Shown here: piece by piece, positions 51,999 to 61,631 of the stretch
Layout of the letters: each line of letters opens with the position of its first letter
Numbering within the stretch: position 1 is the first letter of the stretch
Assembly: GCA_020832445.1 (NCBI GenBank)
Contig: JAFIEO010000029.1
Coordinates: forward strand, 124,001-188,000
Reading direction: 5' to 3'
DNA: 64,000 nucleotides
From: Paracoccaceae bacterium
GTDB taxonomy: Bacteria > Pseudomonadota > Alphaproteobacteria > Rhodobacterales > Rhodobacteraceae
The notes under the pieces: generated by a model
Database searches by the model: none
Seen by the model: the letters and a program-made list of their open reading frames with translations, nothing else
Told to the model about the DNA's origin: nothing
Position numbers and translations under genes: made by a program

Positions 51999-53251
51999 TA
52001 GATTGTCAGTGCAGGAACATATGAAATCAGTGCCAGAACCCCCAGCGCCACCAGATAAAAGGGCAGCAATGCACGCACTGTCGCACCGATTCCCACGCGC
52101 GCAATGGCAGCAGAGATGAACAGAGTTGTGCCAACCGGCGGCGTATAAAGCCCTATCGACAGGTTCACGACCATCATCAACCCCAGCTGAACAGGGTCCA
52201 ACCCGATAGCCTGCCCGATCCCTACAAAGATCGGCCCCAGCAAAAGCACGGCAGCAGGCAAATCCAGAACTGCGCCGACCAGCAGCATGACCAGATTCAG
52301 GGCCAAAATGATCATCCACGGTTCTGACAGGGTCATGCTGACCCAGGCCGCAAGGTTTTGCGGAACACGTTCAAAAGTCAGCACCCATTGCACAGTAGAT
52401 GACGCCATAATGATGATCATCACCGCCCCAGTCATCATGGCCGTGGCCACAGCCGCCTGCCAAAGTGCCCGCCATGTAAGATCCCGGTAGATCAGCGCGC
52501 TGACAATTAGCGCATAGGCGACTGCCATAACGCTGACTTCGGTTGGTGTCGCAATTCCAAAGCGCAGCGTGCCAATAACAAAGACAGGCATCAACATCGC
52601 GGGCACTGCCACGGCCAGCTGGCCCTTGAACGCCGCAAACCCGCCTTCCAGTGGGGCGCGCGGCAAATCGCGGCGCATACCAATAATTGCAACCGTGATC
52701 ATCATGCCAACAGCCAGCATGACCCCCGGCAAGATACCTGCAATGAACAGATTGACGATCGAGACGTTTGAAATCAGCCCATACAGGATAAGCGGGATAG
52801 AGGGCGGAATCAGAACAGACACAGTGGACGATGCCGAATTGATTGCTGCGGCAAAACTTGCCGGATATCCTTCTTTCTTCTGCACCGGGATCAACGCGTT
52901 CCCCAGTGCCGATGCATCCGCCACCGCAGAGCCGGACACACCCCCGAACATAACCGATCCAAGGATCGACACCTGCCCCAGCCCGCCCTTGAACCGCCCG
53001 ACCAGCAGCCGCGCCGTATTGACCAGATAGACGCCGAACTTGCCCGACATCATCAGGTTGCCCGCCAGAATGAAAAACGGTATCGCCAGCATCGGAAAGC
53101 TTTGTGTGGGCGTGTAAAGCCGCTGTGCAAGCACCGCCATCGGCTTGCCGTCCAGCCAAAGCGCCATTGCCACCCCGCCCAGCATGGCAAAGGCCACTGG
53201 CACGGAACACAAAAGCAGCAATACGAACACCCAGATCAATGGCGCTGTCAT
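51995..53251 (-). CDS. dctM: TRAP transporter large permease DctM
   Basis: A 418-aa membrane protein of about 12 segments. GSVMFGGVSGSAVADASALG and the C-terminal PPVGTTLFISAAIARVGIGA are DctM signatures. It transports a solute delivered by DctP, driven by an ion gradient. It follows DctQ by 36 bases and is last in its operon. Confidence 0.95.
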   Translation of the reverse strand: MTAPLIWVFVLLLLCSVPVAFAMLGGVAMALWLDGKPMAVLAQRLYTPTQSFPMLAIPFFILAGNLMMSGKFGVYLVNTARLLVGRFKGGLGQVSILGSVMFGGVSGSAVADASALGNALIPVQKKEGYPASFAAAINSASSTVSVLIPPSIPLILYGLISNVSIVNLFIAGILPGVMLAVGMMITVAIIGMRRDLPRAPLEGGFAAFKGQLAVAVPAMLMPVFVIGTLRFGIATPTEVSVMAVAYALIVSALIYRDLTWRALWQAAVATAMMTGAVMIIIMASSTVQWVLTFERVPQNLAAWVSMTLSEPWMIILALNLVMLLVGAVLDLPAAVLLLGPIFVGIGQAIGLDPVQLGLMMVVNLSIGLYTPPVGTTLFISAAIARVGIGATVRALLPFYLVALGVLALISYVPALTIY

Positions 53252-53287
53252 GGCATTTATCCCCCAGAGGTTGTCGTGATGACACGA

Positions 53288-53848
53288 TCAGCTGAAACTT
53301 GCTGCCTTGTCATCCGGCAGAATTGATGGGTCGCCGGTCAGCAGACGCAGCAGATCGCACACGGCAATCAGCCCCATACCTGCAAAGGCATAGATCAGAC
53401 TGGAATAGCCCCAGACCTGCTTGACACCCAAAGTTGACAGGGTCTGAAAACTAGAGGCCCTCACAACCGGCTGGCTTGTCCAGATTACTGCCAGGGATAT
53501 GGCCAGAATGACAGCCTGAACCATTGCAAAAACCCACCGGCGTGCAGCAACCGGCAAAAGATCAGGCAGCAGGGTGACAGCAATATTGCGGTTATGCGCC
53601 GCAGCGATCACCAGCCCCCCGGCGACCAGCCACGGCAACAAAACGGCATGAATTTCATAGGCCATTGGCACACCGGTACCGAACGCATAGCGCAGGATCA
53701 CGTTCAGCAACAGCGCGCCAAACATCACCGCCATACAGGCCACGGCAATGACCCTGCCACTGTAATCAAGCCCTTTGGACATCCAGCAGGCAGCCTGAAC
53801 AAGAGGGCGCAAGCGCCCCCTTGTCTTGTCGTCACCCGAAATGCTCAT
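53288..53848 (-). CDS. dctQ: TRAP transporter small permease DctQ
   Basis: A 186-aa membrane protein with four TM helices (VIAVACMAVMFGALLLNVIL, IHAVLLPWLVAGGLVIAAAH, WVFAMVQAVILAISLAVIW and SLIYAFAGMGLIAVCDLLRL). It overlaps DctP by 4 bases. Confidence 0.92.
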   Translation of the reverse strand: MSISGDDKTRGRLRPLVQAACWMSKGLDYSGRVIAVACMAVMFGALLLNVILRYAFGTGVPMAYEIHAVLLPWLVAGGLVIAAAHNRNIAVTLLPDLLPVAARRWVFAMVQAVILAISLAVIWTSQPVVRASSFQTLSTLGVKQVWGYSSLIYAFAGMGLIAVCDLLRLLTGDPSILPDDKAASFS

Positions 53849-54807
53849 TCGGTCTGCGCGGCGTCGCGCAATGCGGCAACAATCTCAGGGAAGTTTGCCG
53901 CATATTTGTCATAGACAGCTACGGTGGCCTCGATAAAGGCGTCGCGATTGGCTTGCGCAAATTGCGCGCCCTCGGCTTCCATAACGGGCCGCAAGGCTTC
54001 GTCGGCATCCAATGACATCTGACGTTGCATTGCACCAGCTTCCGCAGTGGCATCCAGCGCACAAGCCTGCGTCGCCTCGTCCAGACCCGACCACCATGCC
54101 AGACCTGCCACCACCGGCGTGGATTCGTATTTATGGCCGCTGATCGTCACATAAGGCGTAATTTCATGCAGGCGCGCGGAATGGATATTCGTCAACGGGT
54201 TTTCCTGCCCGTCAAACGCCCCAGATTGCAACGCCGTAGGCAGTTCCGACCACGCCAAAGGTGCCGGAGATGCGCCCAGAGCCTCGAAAATATCAATCGT
54301 CATCTGGTCAGGTGGTGTACGGATCTGCATTCCGGCAAGATCTGCCGGTTCTGTTACATGCTTGGACAGATGCGTGATATTGCGAATGCCGTTATCCCAA
54401 AAGCCCAGCACCTTCAGCCCCGCCGATTGTGCGCGGGCATCCAGCATCTCGCCCAGGTCACCATCCATAACGGCCCATGCACTGGGAAGATCGGAAAACA
54501 GAAACGGCAGGCCCAACAGGCCAATTTCAGGCACGATCTGGCTCATGGCACCTTGCGAATTGGCCGTAATCTGAATGATTCCGGCAGTGGCCGACGTCAG
54601 CATTTCCACGTCATTGCCCATTGTCGCAGAAGGTGCCACATTGACTGAAGCGCCAGTGCAATCGGCATAAAGCTCTGCCCATTTTTCGGCTGCGACATAG
54701 CGTGGATTGCCCGGGTTTTCCCCATGCGCAAAGACCGCATCACTGGCCTGCGCCGCGCCTGCAATCAGGGTCGTGCCCGCCAGAATGGTTATCAGTTTCA
54801 TCTTCAT
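53845..54807 (-). CDS. dctP: TRAP transporter substrate-binding protein DctP
   Basis: A 320-aa periplasmic protein with a signal peptide ending AQASDA. FAHGENPGNPRYVAAEKWAE, MTSATAGIIQITANSQGAMS and DLAGMQIRTPPDQMTIDIFE (with the carboxylate-binding Arg) are DctP features. The Arg points to an organic acid. GGGAGGA precedes ATG 54807. The operon also encodes an SDR and a split transketolase, so the solute may be a polyol- or sugar-like acid. Confidence 0.94.
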   Translation of the reverse strand: MKMKLITILAGTTLIAGAAQASDAVFAHGENPGNPRYVAAEKWAELYADCTGASVNVAPSATMGNDVEMLTSATAGIIQITANSQGAMSQIVPEIGLLGLPFLFSDLPSAWAVMDGDLGEMLDARAQSAGLKVLGFWDNGIRNITHLSKHVTEPADLAGMQIRTPPDQMTIDIFEALGASPAPLAWSELPTALQSGAFDGQENPLTNIHSARLHEITPYVTISGHKYESTPVVAGLAWWSGLDEATQACALDATAEAGAMQRQMSLDADEALRPVMEAEGAQFAQANRDAFIEATVAVYDKYAANFPEIVAALRDAAQTE

Positions 54808-54838
54808 ATCGTGTTCCTCCCTTGAGTGAAGATTTTAT

Positions 54839-54863
54839 GCTCTCGCGCCCCTCACGCAAGAGC
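54839..54863 (-). terminator. Hairpin in the SDR-DctP gap
   Basis: GCTCTCGCG (54839-54847) and CGCAAGAGC (54855-54863) pair over 9 bases with one G-U. With no T-tract, it could be an internal processing site that sets DctP mRNA level. Confidence 0.4.
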
Positions 54864-54869
54864 GGGTGG

Positions 54870-55625
54870 TTAGTGAATCAGTGATCCTCCGTTCACATCG
54901 ACCTCGGTGCCCGTGCAATAAGATGACAGGTCCGACGCCAGAAAAAGCGCGCAGCCAGCAACATCATCAGCAGTGCCCGCGCGCCCCATCGGAATTCCTG
55001 CGAGCACCTGAGCGTGCATCGCGTCGGTCAGTTTTCCGGCCGTGATGTCCGTTGCAATGAAACCGGGACATATCGCATTGGCGCGCACCTGATCGGGCGC
55101 CAGTTCGCGTGCCATCGCCTTGGTCAGGCCCAGAACTCCGGCCTTGGCGGCCGAATAATGCGGTCCACCAAAAATGCCCCCGCCCCGCTGCGCCGAAACC
55201 GATGACATGTTGATGATGCTGCCACGGTTCTGCGCGCGCATGGCAGGCGTCACAGCCTGACTCATGTAAAGTGTGCCACGCAGGTTAACATCCGTCACGG
55301 CGTCGTAATTCTCGGGTGCAATCTCCATCAGTTTCAGCGGCTGGGTGATGCCTGCGTTATTCACAAGAATGTCGATCCTGCCAAAAGCCTCCAGCGTGGT
55401 CTTGGCAACCCGCGTGCAGTCGGCCATGTCGCAGACATTCCCGCCAAGGCCAAGATGCCCTGTTCCGGGCAAATCTGATGCAGCACCTTGCGCGTGCGCT
55501 TCATCAAGATCCATGATGACCACTTTCGCGCCATGCTCGGCGAAAAGCCGTGCCGTCGCCTTGCCAAGGCCGCGCGGGCTGGCCGCGCCGGTGATAATCG
55601 CGATTTGTCCGTCCAATAGGCCCAT
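54870..55625 (-). CDS. SDR-family NAD(P)-dependent oxidoreductase
   Basis: A 251-aa classical SDR. The cofactor site is ITGAASPRGLGKATARLF with NNAG at ILVNNAGITQPL; catalytic residues are Ser in NMSSVSAQ and Tyr-x3-Lys in GPHYSAAKAGVLG. ICPGFIATDI and VDVNGGSLIH complete the fold. It is in the operon split transketolase - SDR - TRAP and probably oxidises the imported hydroxy compound to a ketose-like transketolase substrate (inference). Confidence 0.93.
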   Translation of the reverse strand: MGLLDGQIAIITGAASPRGLGKATARLFAEHGAKVVIMDLDEAHAQGAASDLPGTGHLGLGGNVCDMADCTRVAKTTLEAFGRIDILVNNAGITQPLKLMEIAPENYDAVTDVNLRGTLYMSQAVTPAMRAQNRGSIINMSSVSAQRGGGIFGGPHYSAAKAGVLGLTKAMARELAPDQVRANAICPGFIATDITAGKLTDAMHAQVLAGIPMGRAGTADDVAGCALFLASDLSSYCTGTEVDVNGGSLIH

Positions 55626-55657
55626 ATGACCCCATCCTCCCTGTAGATATCTTCGGC

Positions 55658-56689
55658 TTATAGCCAGCTTTTGATTTGCGCAGCCACCCGGTCGACTGAC
55701 AGGCCATACATGTCATGCAGGGTCGGCAGGGCGCCCGCCTCCAGAAACTCATCTGGCAAGGCAATCATGCGAAACGGCACATGCACGCCTGCCAGCATCA
55801 ATTCACGCGCCACAGCTTCACCCAGGCCGCCGCATTCGGTGTGGTTTTCGGCAGTGACAACCAGACGCCCGCCTTTTGCAGCCTCGGCCAGAATGGTTGT
55901 CTTATCCAACGGCTTGATCGTCGGCACGTGCAGCACCGCCACGTCCACATTGTCTGCGGCCAGTCGCTCAACAGCGTCCAGCGCACGCATGGTCATTATG
56001 CCTGACGAGATGACCAGAACATCACGCCCCTCGCGGATCATCTGTGCGCGGCCCAACTCGAACTTGTAATCGGGCTTATGGCGGCGCAGCACATCGGGCA
56101 CCTTGCCACGCAAAAGCCTTGCATAGACCGGACCGTCATGTGCAATCATCGCAGGGACCATGCCGGCCACGTCGGCAGCATCACAGGGATCGATCAGAAC
56201 CATGTTCGGAAGGCCCCGGAAAATCGCCAGATCCTCTGTCGCCTGATGGCTGGGACCATAGCCCGTGGTCAGGCCGGGCAGCGCGCAGACGATCTTGACC
56301 GGCAGGTTTTCTTCCGCAATTGCCATTGCAATAAAATCATAGGCACGGCGGCTGGCAAAAACAGCATAGGTCGTCGCAAACGGGATAAACCCTTCACGCG
56401 CCAGACCAGCGGCTGCGGACATCAAAAGCTGTTCCGCCATGCCCATCTGGTAAAACCGCTCTGGCATGGCCTGCGCGAAGATATGCAGATCCGTGTATTT
56501 CGAAAGATCCGCGGACAGGCCAACGATGCGATCATTCTTGCGGGCCTGTTCGACCAAGGCGTGACCGAAGGGTGCCGCAACTGTTTCATACCCCTCTGCT
56601 GCCAGGGACGCGATCATCGCAGAGGTTACAACTTTGGTTTCCGGCACGTTGCGCGGTTCATATTTGCGCGCCATGGATGCAAGTGTCAT
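55658..56689 (-). CDS. Transketolase, C-terminal (pyrimidine-binding) subunit
   Basis: A 343-aa protein covering the Pyr and C-terminal domains. IVGLSADLSKYTDLHIFAQA, FYQMGMAEQLLMSAAAGLAR with the ThDP-activating Glu, GLTTGYGPSHQATEDLAIFR and VLVISSGIMTMRALDAVERL match the second half of transketolase. ATG 56689 overlaps the N-terminal subunit gene (ATGA), so the split is a proper two-chain design rather than a frameshift. Confidence 0.92.
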   Translation of the reverse strand: MTLASMARKYEPRNVPETKVVTSAMIASLAAEGYETVAAPFGHALVEQARKNDRIVGLSADLSKYTDLHIFAQAMPERFYQMGMAEQLLMSAAAGLAREGFIPFATTYAVFASRRAYDFIAMAIAEENLPVKIVCALPGLTTGYGPSHQATEDLAIFRGLPNMVLIDPCDAADVAGMVPAMIAHDGPVYARLLRGKVPDVLRRHKPDYKFELGRAQMIREGRDVLVISSGIMTMRALDAVERLAADNVDVAVLHVPTIKPLDKTTILAEAAKGGRLVVTAENHTECGGLGEAVARELMLAGVHVPFRMIALPDEFLEAGALPTLHDMYGLSVDRVAAQIKSWL

Positions 56690-57540
56690 TGCGGCTTTCC
56701 TTCTTCCAGAACGGCCAGCGCCTTGGCCCATTCATCGGCTTCAACGCGCACGAAATGGGTGATTTCACGCGCCTCCAGAAAGGGCACGCCCTTGCACATC
56801 GTCGTGTTGGCGATAATTACGCGCGGGCGCGGGTCAGTCAGGTTGCGCGCCGCATCAAAGGCCGCGACGAGCGCGTCCAGATCATTGCCATCCACTTCCT
56901 GCGCATGCCAGCCAAACGCTTCCCATTTCGGGGCTTGTGCGCCTACGGCCAGCGCATCGCGGCTGGGACCATCGGCCTGCTGGTTGTTGAAATCCACAAG
57001 GCAGATCAGGTTATCCAGCTTCCATTGCACCGCCGACATCACCGCTTCCCAGGTCGAGCCTTCGCCCAACTCGCCATCCGACATAAGGTTGTAGATGAAT
57101 GCGGGGTTGTCCTTGCGCTTCAGCCCCAAAGCCGCACCTACCGCAATGCCCAGCCCATGCCCCAGTGATCCGCCCGTGATTTCCATACCCGGCGTATAGG
57201 ATGCCATGCCTGACATCGGCATGCGGCTGTCATCCATTCCATAGGTTTCCAGCTCATTCTCGGGGATGATACCCGCTTCCATCAGCGCGGCATAAAGCGC
57301 AATCGCGTAATGGCCGATAGACAGGTAGAAACGGTCGCGCCCTTCCCATTCGGGGTCTTCCGCGCGATAGTCCATCGCATGAAAATATGATGTTGCCAGC
57401 AGGTCGGCAACACCCAGCGCCTGCCCGATATAGCCCTGTCCCTGCACTTCACCCATCAACAACGCCTTGCGCCGTATGTTCCAGGCACGCATGGCCAATG
57501 ACATGTTGGGACGCGCCGTAGCACGGGCTTGTACATTCAT
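56686..57540 (-). CDS. Transketolase, N-terminal (TPP-binding) subunit
   Basis: A 284-aa protein. EITGGSLGHGLGIAVGAALG, NLMSDGELGEGSTWEAVMSA and LICLVDFNNQQADGPS form the ThDP/Mg2+ site. It pairs with the following gene. Split transketolases are often catabolic, acting on unusual ketoses. AGGGAGA precedes ATG 57540. It is divergent from the aminotransferase gene, with 166 bases between. Confidence 0.92.
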   Translation of the reverse strand: MNVQARATARPNMSLAMRAWNIRRKALLMGEVQGQGYIGQALGVADLLATSYFHAMDYRAEDPEWEGRDRFYLSIGHYAIALYAALMEAGIIPENELETYGMDDSRMPMSGMASYTPGMEITGGSLGHGLGIAVGAALGLKRKDNPAFIYNLMSDGELGEGSTWEAVMSAVQWKLDNLICLVDFNNQQADGPSRDALAVGAQAPKWEAFGWHAQEVDGNDLDALVAAFDAARNLTDPRPRVIIANTTMCKGVPFLEAREITHFVRVEADEWAKALAVLEEGKPQ

Positions 57541-57706
57541 GCTATTCTCCCTTCGACGTGAGAAGACACGCCACCCTCAACAAAAGGGGTAACAGCAAAG
57601 TTGTTCAAAGAAACGTCGGAAAAATTTAATACCTTGTTAGGAAAACTTAATAACTTTCCAGAACCAAACCCGTTATCAGACAGTCAGAAAGTTTGAGGGA
57701 GGAAAC

Positions 57707-58885
57707 ATGGAACTGCGATTTGCGGATAATCTGGCACGTCTGGGCACTGAATCAGCCTTCAGCGTGCTGGCCCGCGCGCAAGCGCTGGCGGCACAGGGGC
57801 GTGACATCATCAATCTGGGCATCGGCCAGCCTGATTTCCCCACACCGCCGCATATTGTCGAGGCTGGCATCAAGGCCCTGCGCGACGGTCATCACGGCTA
57901 TACCCCTGCCAATGGTCTGGTGACACTACGCGAAGCTGTCGCGGCCGATCTGCACAAGCGCCACGGCGCAACCGTCAACCCTGACAATGTGCTGATCATG
58001 CCCGGTGGCAAACCCACCATGTTCTTTGCCATTCAGATGTTCGGCCAGCCGGGTGCAGAAATCCTGTTCCCCGATCCCGGTTTTCCCATCTATGAAAGCA
58101 TGATCCGCTACAGTGGTGCCACGCCTGTGCCCATGCAGTTGCACGAAGCGGACGGCTTCGGCTTTCGGGCCGAGTCGGTGCTGTCCCTGATTACACCGCG
58201 CACATCTTTGATCATCATCAACTCACCTGCCAATCCCACCGGCGGCGTGACCCCCAAGGCCGAGATAGACAAACTGGTTCTTGGCCTAGAGGCGCATCCG
58301 CATGTCACCATCCTGTCGGATGAAATTTATTCGCAAATGCTGTATGATGGTGAAAGCCATGTTTCGCTACTGCAATACCCGCAAATACGTGATCGCCTGA
58401 TCCTGCTGGATGGATGGTCCAAAACCTATGCCATGACAGGCTGGCGTCTGGGCTTTTCAGTCTGGCCTGACGCGGCGGTTGATCACGCCACGCGGCTGGC
58501 GATCAATTGCCATTCCTGCGTAAATGCATCGGCGCAATTTGCCGGAATAGCCGCGCTGACCGGACCACAAGATGCCGTACGCGCCATGGTGGCAGAATTT
58601 GACACCCGCCGCCGGATTATCGTGGATGGGCTGAACACGCTGCCATCAATCAGCTGCACCACCCCGCGCGGGGCGTTCTATGCCTTCGCAAATATCAGCC
58701 GGACAGGTTTGACCGCAGCACAAGCGCAGGATCTGTTTCTGGACAAGGCAGGCGTCGCAACAATTGCAGGCACGTCCTTTGGCGCGATGGGGGAAGGATT
58801 CCTGCGCCTGTCCTATGCCAGTTCAGCCGACAATATCCGCATGGCACTGAAACGTATGGCCGCTGCGCTTGAGGGCCGCACATGA
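57707..58885 (+). CDS. Class I/II pyridoxal-phosphate aminotransferase
   Basis: A 392-aa aspartate-aminotransferase-like enzyme. INLGIGQPDFPTPPHIVEAG, INSPANPTGGVTPKAEIDKL and the PLP Lys in LDGWSKTYAMTGWRLGFSVW are present, with the final Arg in EGFLRLSYASS. GGGAGGAAAC precedes the ATG. It overlaps the transketolase gene by 4 bases, so the two act together, perhaps to make or use an amino sugar or 2-amino alcohol. The substrate is unknown. Confidence 0.93.
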   Translation: MELRFADNLARLGTESAFSVLARAQALAAQGRDIINLGIGQPDFPTPPHIVEAGIKALRDGHHGYTPANGLVTLREAVAADLHKRHGATVNPDNVLIMPGGKPTMFFAIQMFGQPGAEILFPDPGFPIYESMIRYSGATPVPMQLHEADGFGFRAESVLSLITPRTSLIIINSPANPTGGVTPKAEIDKLVLGLEAHPHVTILSDEIYSQMLYDGESHVSLLQYPQIRDRLILLDGWSKTYAMTGWRLGFSVWPDAAVDHATRLAINCHSCVNASAQFAGIAALTGPQDAVRAMVAEFDTRRRIIVDGLNTLPSISCTTPRGAFYAFANISRTGLTAAQAQDLFLDKAGVATIAGTSFGAMGEGFLRLSYASSADNIRMALKRMAAALEGRT

Positions 58886-60873
58886 CCAATATACAGCACA
58901 TGGCGCTGTCCATCCGTGCGCTGGCCATCGATTCCATCCTGAACGCAGGCGAAGGGCATCAGGGCGTGCCCCTTGGCATGGCCGAAATCGCTGCAACCCT
59001 TTTTGCACGCCACCTGAAGGCCAATCCGGCAGACCCGCTGTGGCCCGACCGCGACCGCGTTGTGTTATCAAACGGGCATGGCTCCATGTTGCTTTATGCG
59101 TTGCTGCATCTGGCTGGCTATAAGGCAGTTTCGCTGGAAGCCCTGCGCAATTTTCGTCGCCTTGGGTCGGTCTGCGCGGGCCATCCGGAAATCGAACAAC
59201 ACGCAGGCATCGAAATCACCACCGGCCTTCTGGGTCAGGGCATAGCCTGCGCCGTTGGCATGGCCGTGGCAGAGTCACGGCTGGCCGCAGAATTCGGGGC
59301 AGAACTGGTCGATCACCGCACATGGGCCTTTGTCGGTGATGGGTGTTTGCAGGAAGGAATCGGACAGGAAGCGATTTCGCTTGCCGGGCATCTGCAACTT
59401 GGCAAACTGACATTCCTTTGGGACGACAACCAGATCACGGATGACGGCGCAACCAGTCTGTCGGTTTCCGAAGATGTGCCTGCCCGGTTCCGCGCGGCGG
59501 GATGGCAGGTGATCGAACTGGACGGGCATGATATCGCCGCGATTGATGCGGCACTGATACGAACAAAGTCTGACCCGCGCCCTGCCCTTCTTGCCTGTCG
59601 CACAGTCATTGCGCGCGGCATTCCACGGCTGCAAGGCCAGCGCGGTGGTCATAGCGCGCCGCTGATCGCACAGGACCGCACGGATTTCGCAAAGCTGACG
59701 GGCTGGACGCACCCGGCTTTCGACATTCCACCCGCCATTTACGATGACTGGGCCAAAACCGGGCTGCGCGGCGCGCAGGCGCAGGCAGGCTGGGCCGCGC
59801 GACTGGCCACCCATCCCGGGCAAGCCGCATTTCAGAATTGGCACTCAGGCCGATTGCCGCAAGAAGCCATGGCGCAACTGGCCACGCTGCGCAAATCTAT
59901 GACACGCGATCCGGTGCCACGCCCGACCATCCTTAGTTCGGGCGACATATGTGACGCCTTAACCAATGCCCTGCCCGATTTGCAGATCCTGTGCGCCGAT
60001 CTTGAAGCCCCCACAAACCACAAACGCAGCCGAAACAGTTTTACCGCACAAAATCGCTCTGGCAGCTATGTGCATTGCGGTGTGCGTGAACATCTGATGG
60101 GTGCTATGGCCGACGGAATTGCCGCCCATAAGGGCCTGCGTCCCGTGAATGTCACATATCTGGCCTTCGCCGATTATGAACGCCCCGCCATGCGCATGGC
60201 GGCGCTGATGGGGCTGCCGGTCACCTTTGTATTCAGTCACGATTCAATTGGGATGGGCAGCAACGGGCCAACCCACCAACCCGTCGAGGTTCCGGCCTCT
60301 TTTCGGGCCATGCCAAATTTCCGCGTTTTTCGTCCGGCAGATGCACTGGAAACGCTTGAGGCATGGGAACTTGCCCTTGCCCACCGTGATGGCCCCTGCT
60401 TGCTGGCGTTGTCGCGCCAACCGGCGTCGCCGTTACCAGAACGCCGCGCCGGGAACATGACTGCCAAGGGGGCCTATGTGGTATGCGGCGGGCAGCCGGA
60501 CGAAAGCCGCGATGTAACGCTGATCGCGACCGGGACCGAGGTGGCGCTTGCGGTGCAGGCGCGCGACATACTGGCACAATCCGGGATCACCGCTGCTGTC
60601 GTATCCATGCCTTGCTGGGAATTGTTCGAGGAACAACCCGCAGACTACCGCGCCAAAGTTCTGGGACACGCGCCACGGGTCGCCTGCGAAGCCGCTTTGC
60701 GCTTTGGTTGGGACAAATGGCTTCGCCCGGAAGACGGCTTCGTGGGCATGACAGGTTTCGGGGCGTCCGATAAGGCAGAAGCCCTGTATGACCATTACGG
60801 GATAACTGCGAACAGGCTGGCGAAAGTCGCACAATCACTTTTGTGCGAAATTGCGTCGTCCGAATGCGAATGA
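58882..60873 (+). CDS. Transketolase, full length
   Basis: A 663-aa enzyme. The TPP site is WAFVGDGCLQEGIGQEAISL with LTFLWDDNQITDDG; VVLSNGHGSMLLYALLHLAG, the activating Glu in CGVREHLMGAMADGIAAHKG and FSHDSIGMGSNGPTHQPVEV are classic. It differs from housekeeping forms in several loops (for example FRRLGSVCAGHPEIEQHAGI instead of the usual FRQ..S.TPGHPE pattern). It is coupled to the aminotransferase. This is the second transketolase system within 5.2 kb. Its last codons and stop lie in a fragment of the intergenic repeat. Confidence 0.94.
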   Translation: MTNIQHMALSIRALAIDSILNAGEGHQGVPLGMAEIAATLFARHLKANPADPLWPDRDRVVLSNGHGSMLLYALLHLAGYKAVSLEALRNFRRLGSVCAGHPEIEQHAGIEITTGLLGQGIACAVGMAVAESRLAAEFGAELVDHRTWAFVGDGCLQEGIGQEAISLAGHLQLGKLTFLWDDNQITDDGATSLSVSEDVPARFRAAGWQVIELDGHDIAAIDAALIRTKSDPRPALLACRTVIARGIPRLQGQRGGHSAPLIAQDRTDFAKLTGWTHPAFDIPPAIYDDWAKTGLRGAQAQAGWAARLATHPGQAAFQNWHSGRLPQEAMAQLATLRKSMTRDPVPRPTILSSGDICDALTNALPDLQILCADLEAPTNHKRSRNSFTAQNRSGSYVHCGVREHLMGAMADGIAAHKGLRPVNVTYLAFADYERPAMRMAALMGLPVTFVFSHDSIGMGSNGPTHQPVEVPASFRAMPNFRVFRPADALETLEAWELALAHRDGPCLLALSRQPASPLPERRAGNMTAKGAYVVCGGQPDESRDVTLIATGTEVALAVQARDILAQSGITAAVVSMPCWELFEEQPADYRAKVLGHAPRVACEAALRFGWDKWLRPEDGFVGMTGFGASDKAEALYDHYGITANRLAKVAQSLLCEIASSECE

Positions 60874-60876
60874 ACG
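60862..60876 (-). repeat. Fragment of the intergenic repeat
   Basis: GAATGCGAATGAACG is identical to a part of repeat copy B as read on the plus strand. It includes the TGA stop of the transketolase gene (60871-60873). The remainder of the element is missing or has decayed. Confidence 0.4.
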
Positions 60877-60994
60877 CGCCAGAGCGGGCGAATTGTGGCA
60901 CGCATGGATGAAACGCAGCCCCGGGTTTGGGATCGCGGCGGCTTCGTGTCATGTGACGTGGGCGGCCCGAAGCAGATAGATCGCACAGCATCTT

Positions 60995-61342
60995 TCATCC
61001 GGGGTTTCTGGACACATGCTCCAGATAGCGAAGCAGCCCCTCCGGTGTTGTTATACGCTGGGTAAACCCGATGCGGATATTCTGATCTTCCGAAGCGAAG
61101 TCCATGCCTTCAGGGTCAATAGTTGCAAGACGCCAACGCCGCCGGACCCCGCCTGCCCTGTCCAAAAAAGGTGCCAGCCTGTCAGGGTTCTGTTCCAGAA
61201 ATGAAATCAGATCTTCTTCATGGCGCGTCAGCATTTCAGCGCCCTGCAATGACACACGAATACTGTCGAGGTGCAGATCATCCCCAAAATCAGAAGAACA
61301 TGCCCTCACGGGCCCGATATACGCGCCACTGGCGGGTTGCAT
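60995..61342 (-). CDS. Hypothetical small protein
   Basis: A 115-aa protein with no family I recognise. LTRHEEDLISFLEQNPDRLA is a predicted helix, followed by DRAGGVRRRWRLATIDPEGM and IGFTQRITTPEGLLRYLEHV. It looks like a soluble, charged protein. ATG 61342 gives the full length; an internal ATG at 61234 (79 aa) has a slightly better ribosome site (CAGGG). It is convergent with the transketolase gene. The next 289 bases upstream hold nothing I can name. Confidence 0.5.
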   Translation of the reverse strand: MQPASGAYIGPVRACSSDFGDDLHLDSIRVSLQGAEMLTRHEEDLISFLEQNPDRLAPFLDRAGGVRRRWRLATIDPEGMDFASEDQNIRIGFTQRITTPEGLLRYLEHVSRNPG

Positions 61343-61631
61343 GAACCCAAGCAGGCAGAAAGACCAGCTGCGAACCCATCACTATCATATCCGCCCTCAA
61401 CCTCCAATCCTTTCATGGTTGTAGTTCCGTCGCGGTTTATCCACATCGCGCGCGGAAAACCGCCCCCCTTTTACAGGTTTCCGGCACCATGATTGGCACG
61501 CCGGCCAGCTTGACTTGTACGCCAACAGATGCCACTTCGGCGCTGGGTCGAGTCCGCACGCCCTCTGCCAGCTCCCTCTCCCGCAAATTTTCAATCAGGC
61601 CACAGACAGCCTGTAATGATGAGGGAAAGCC

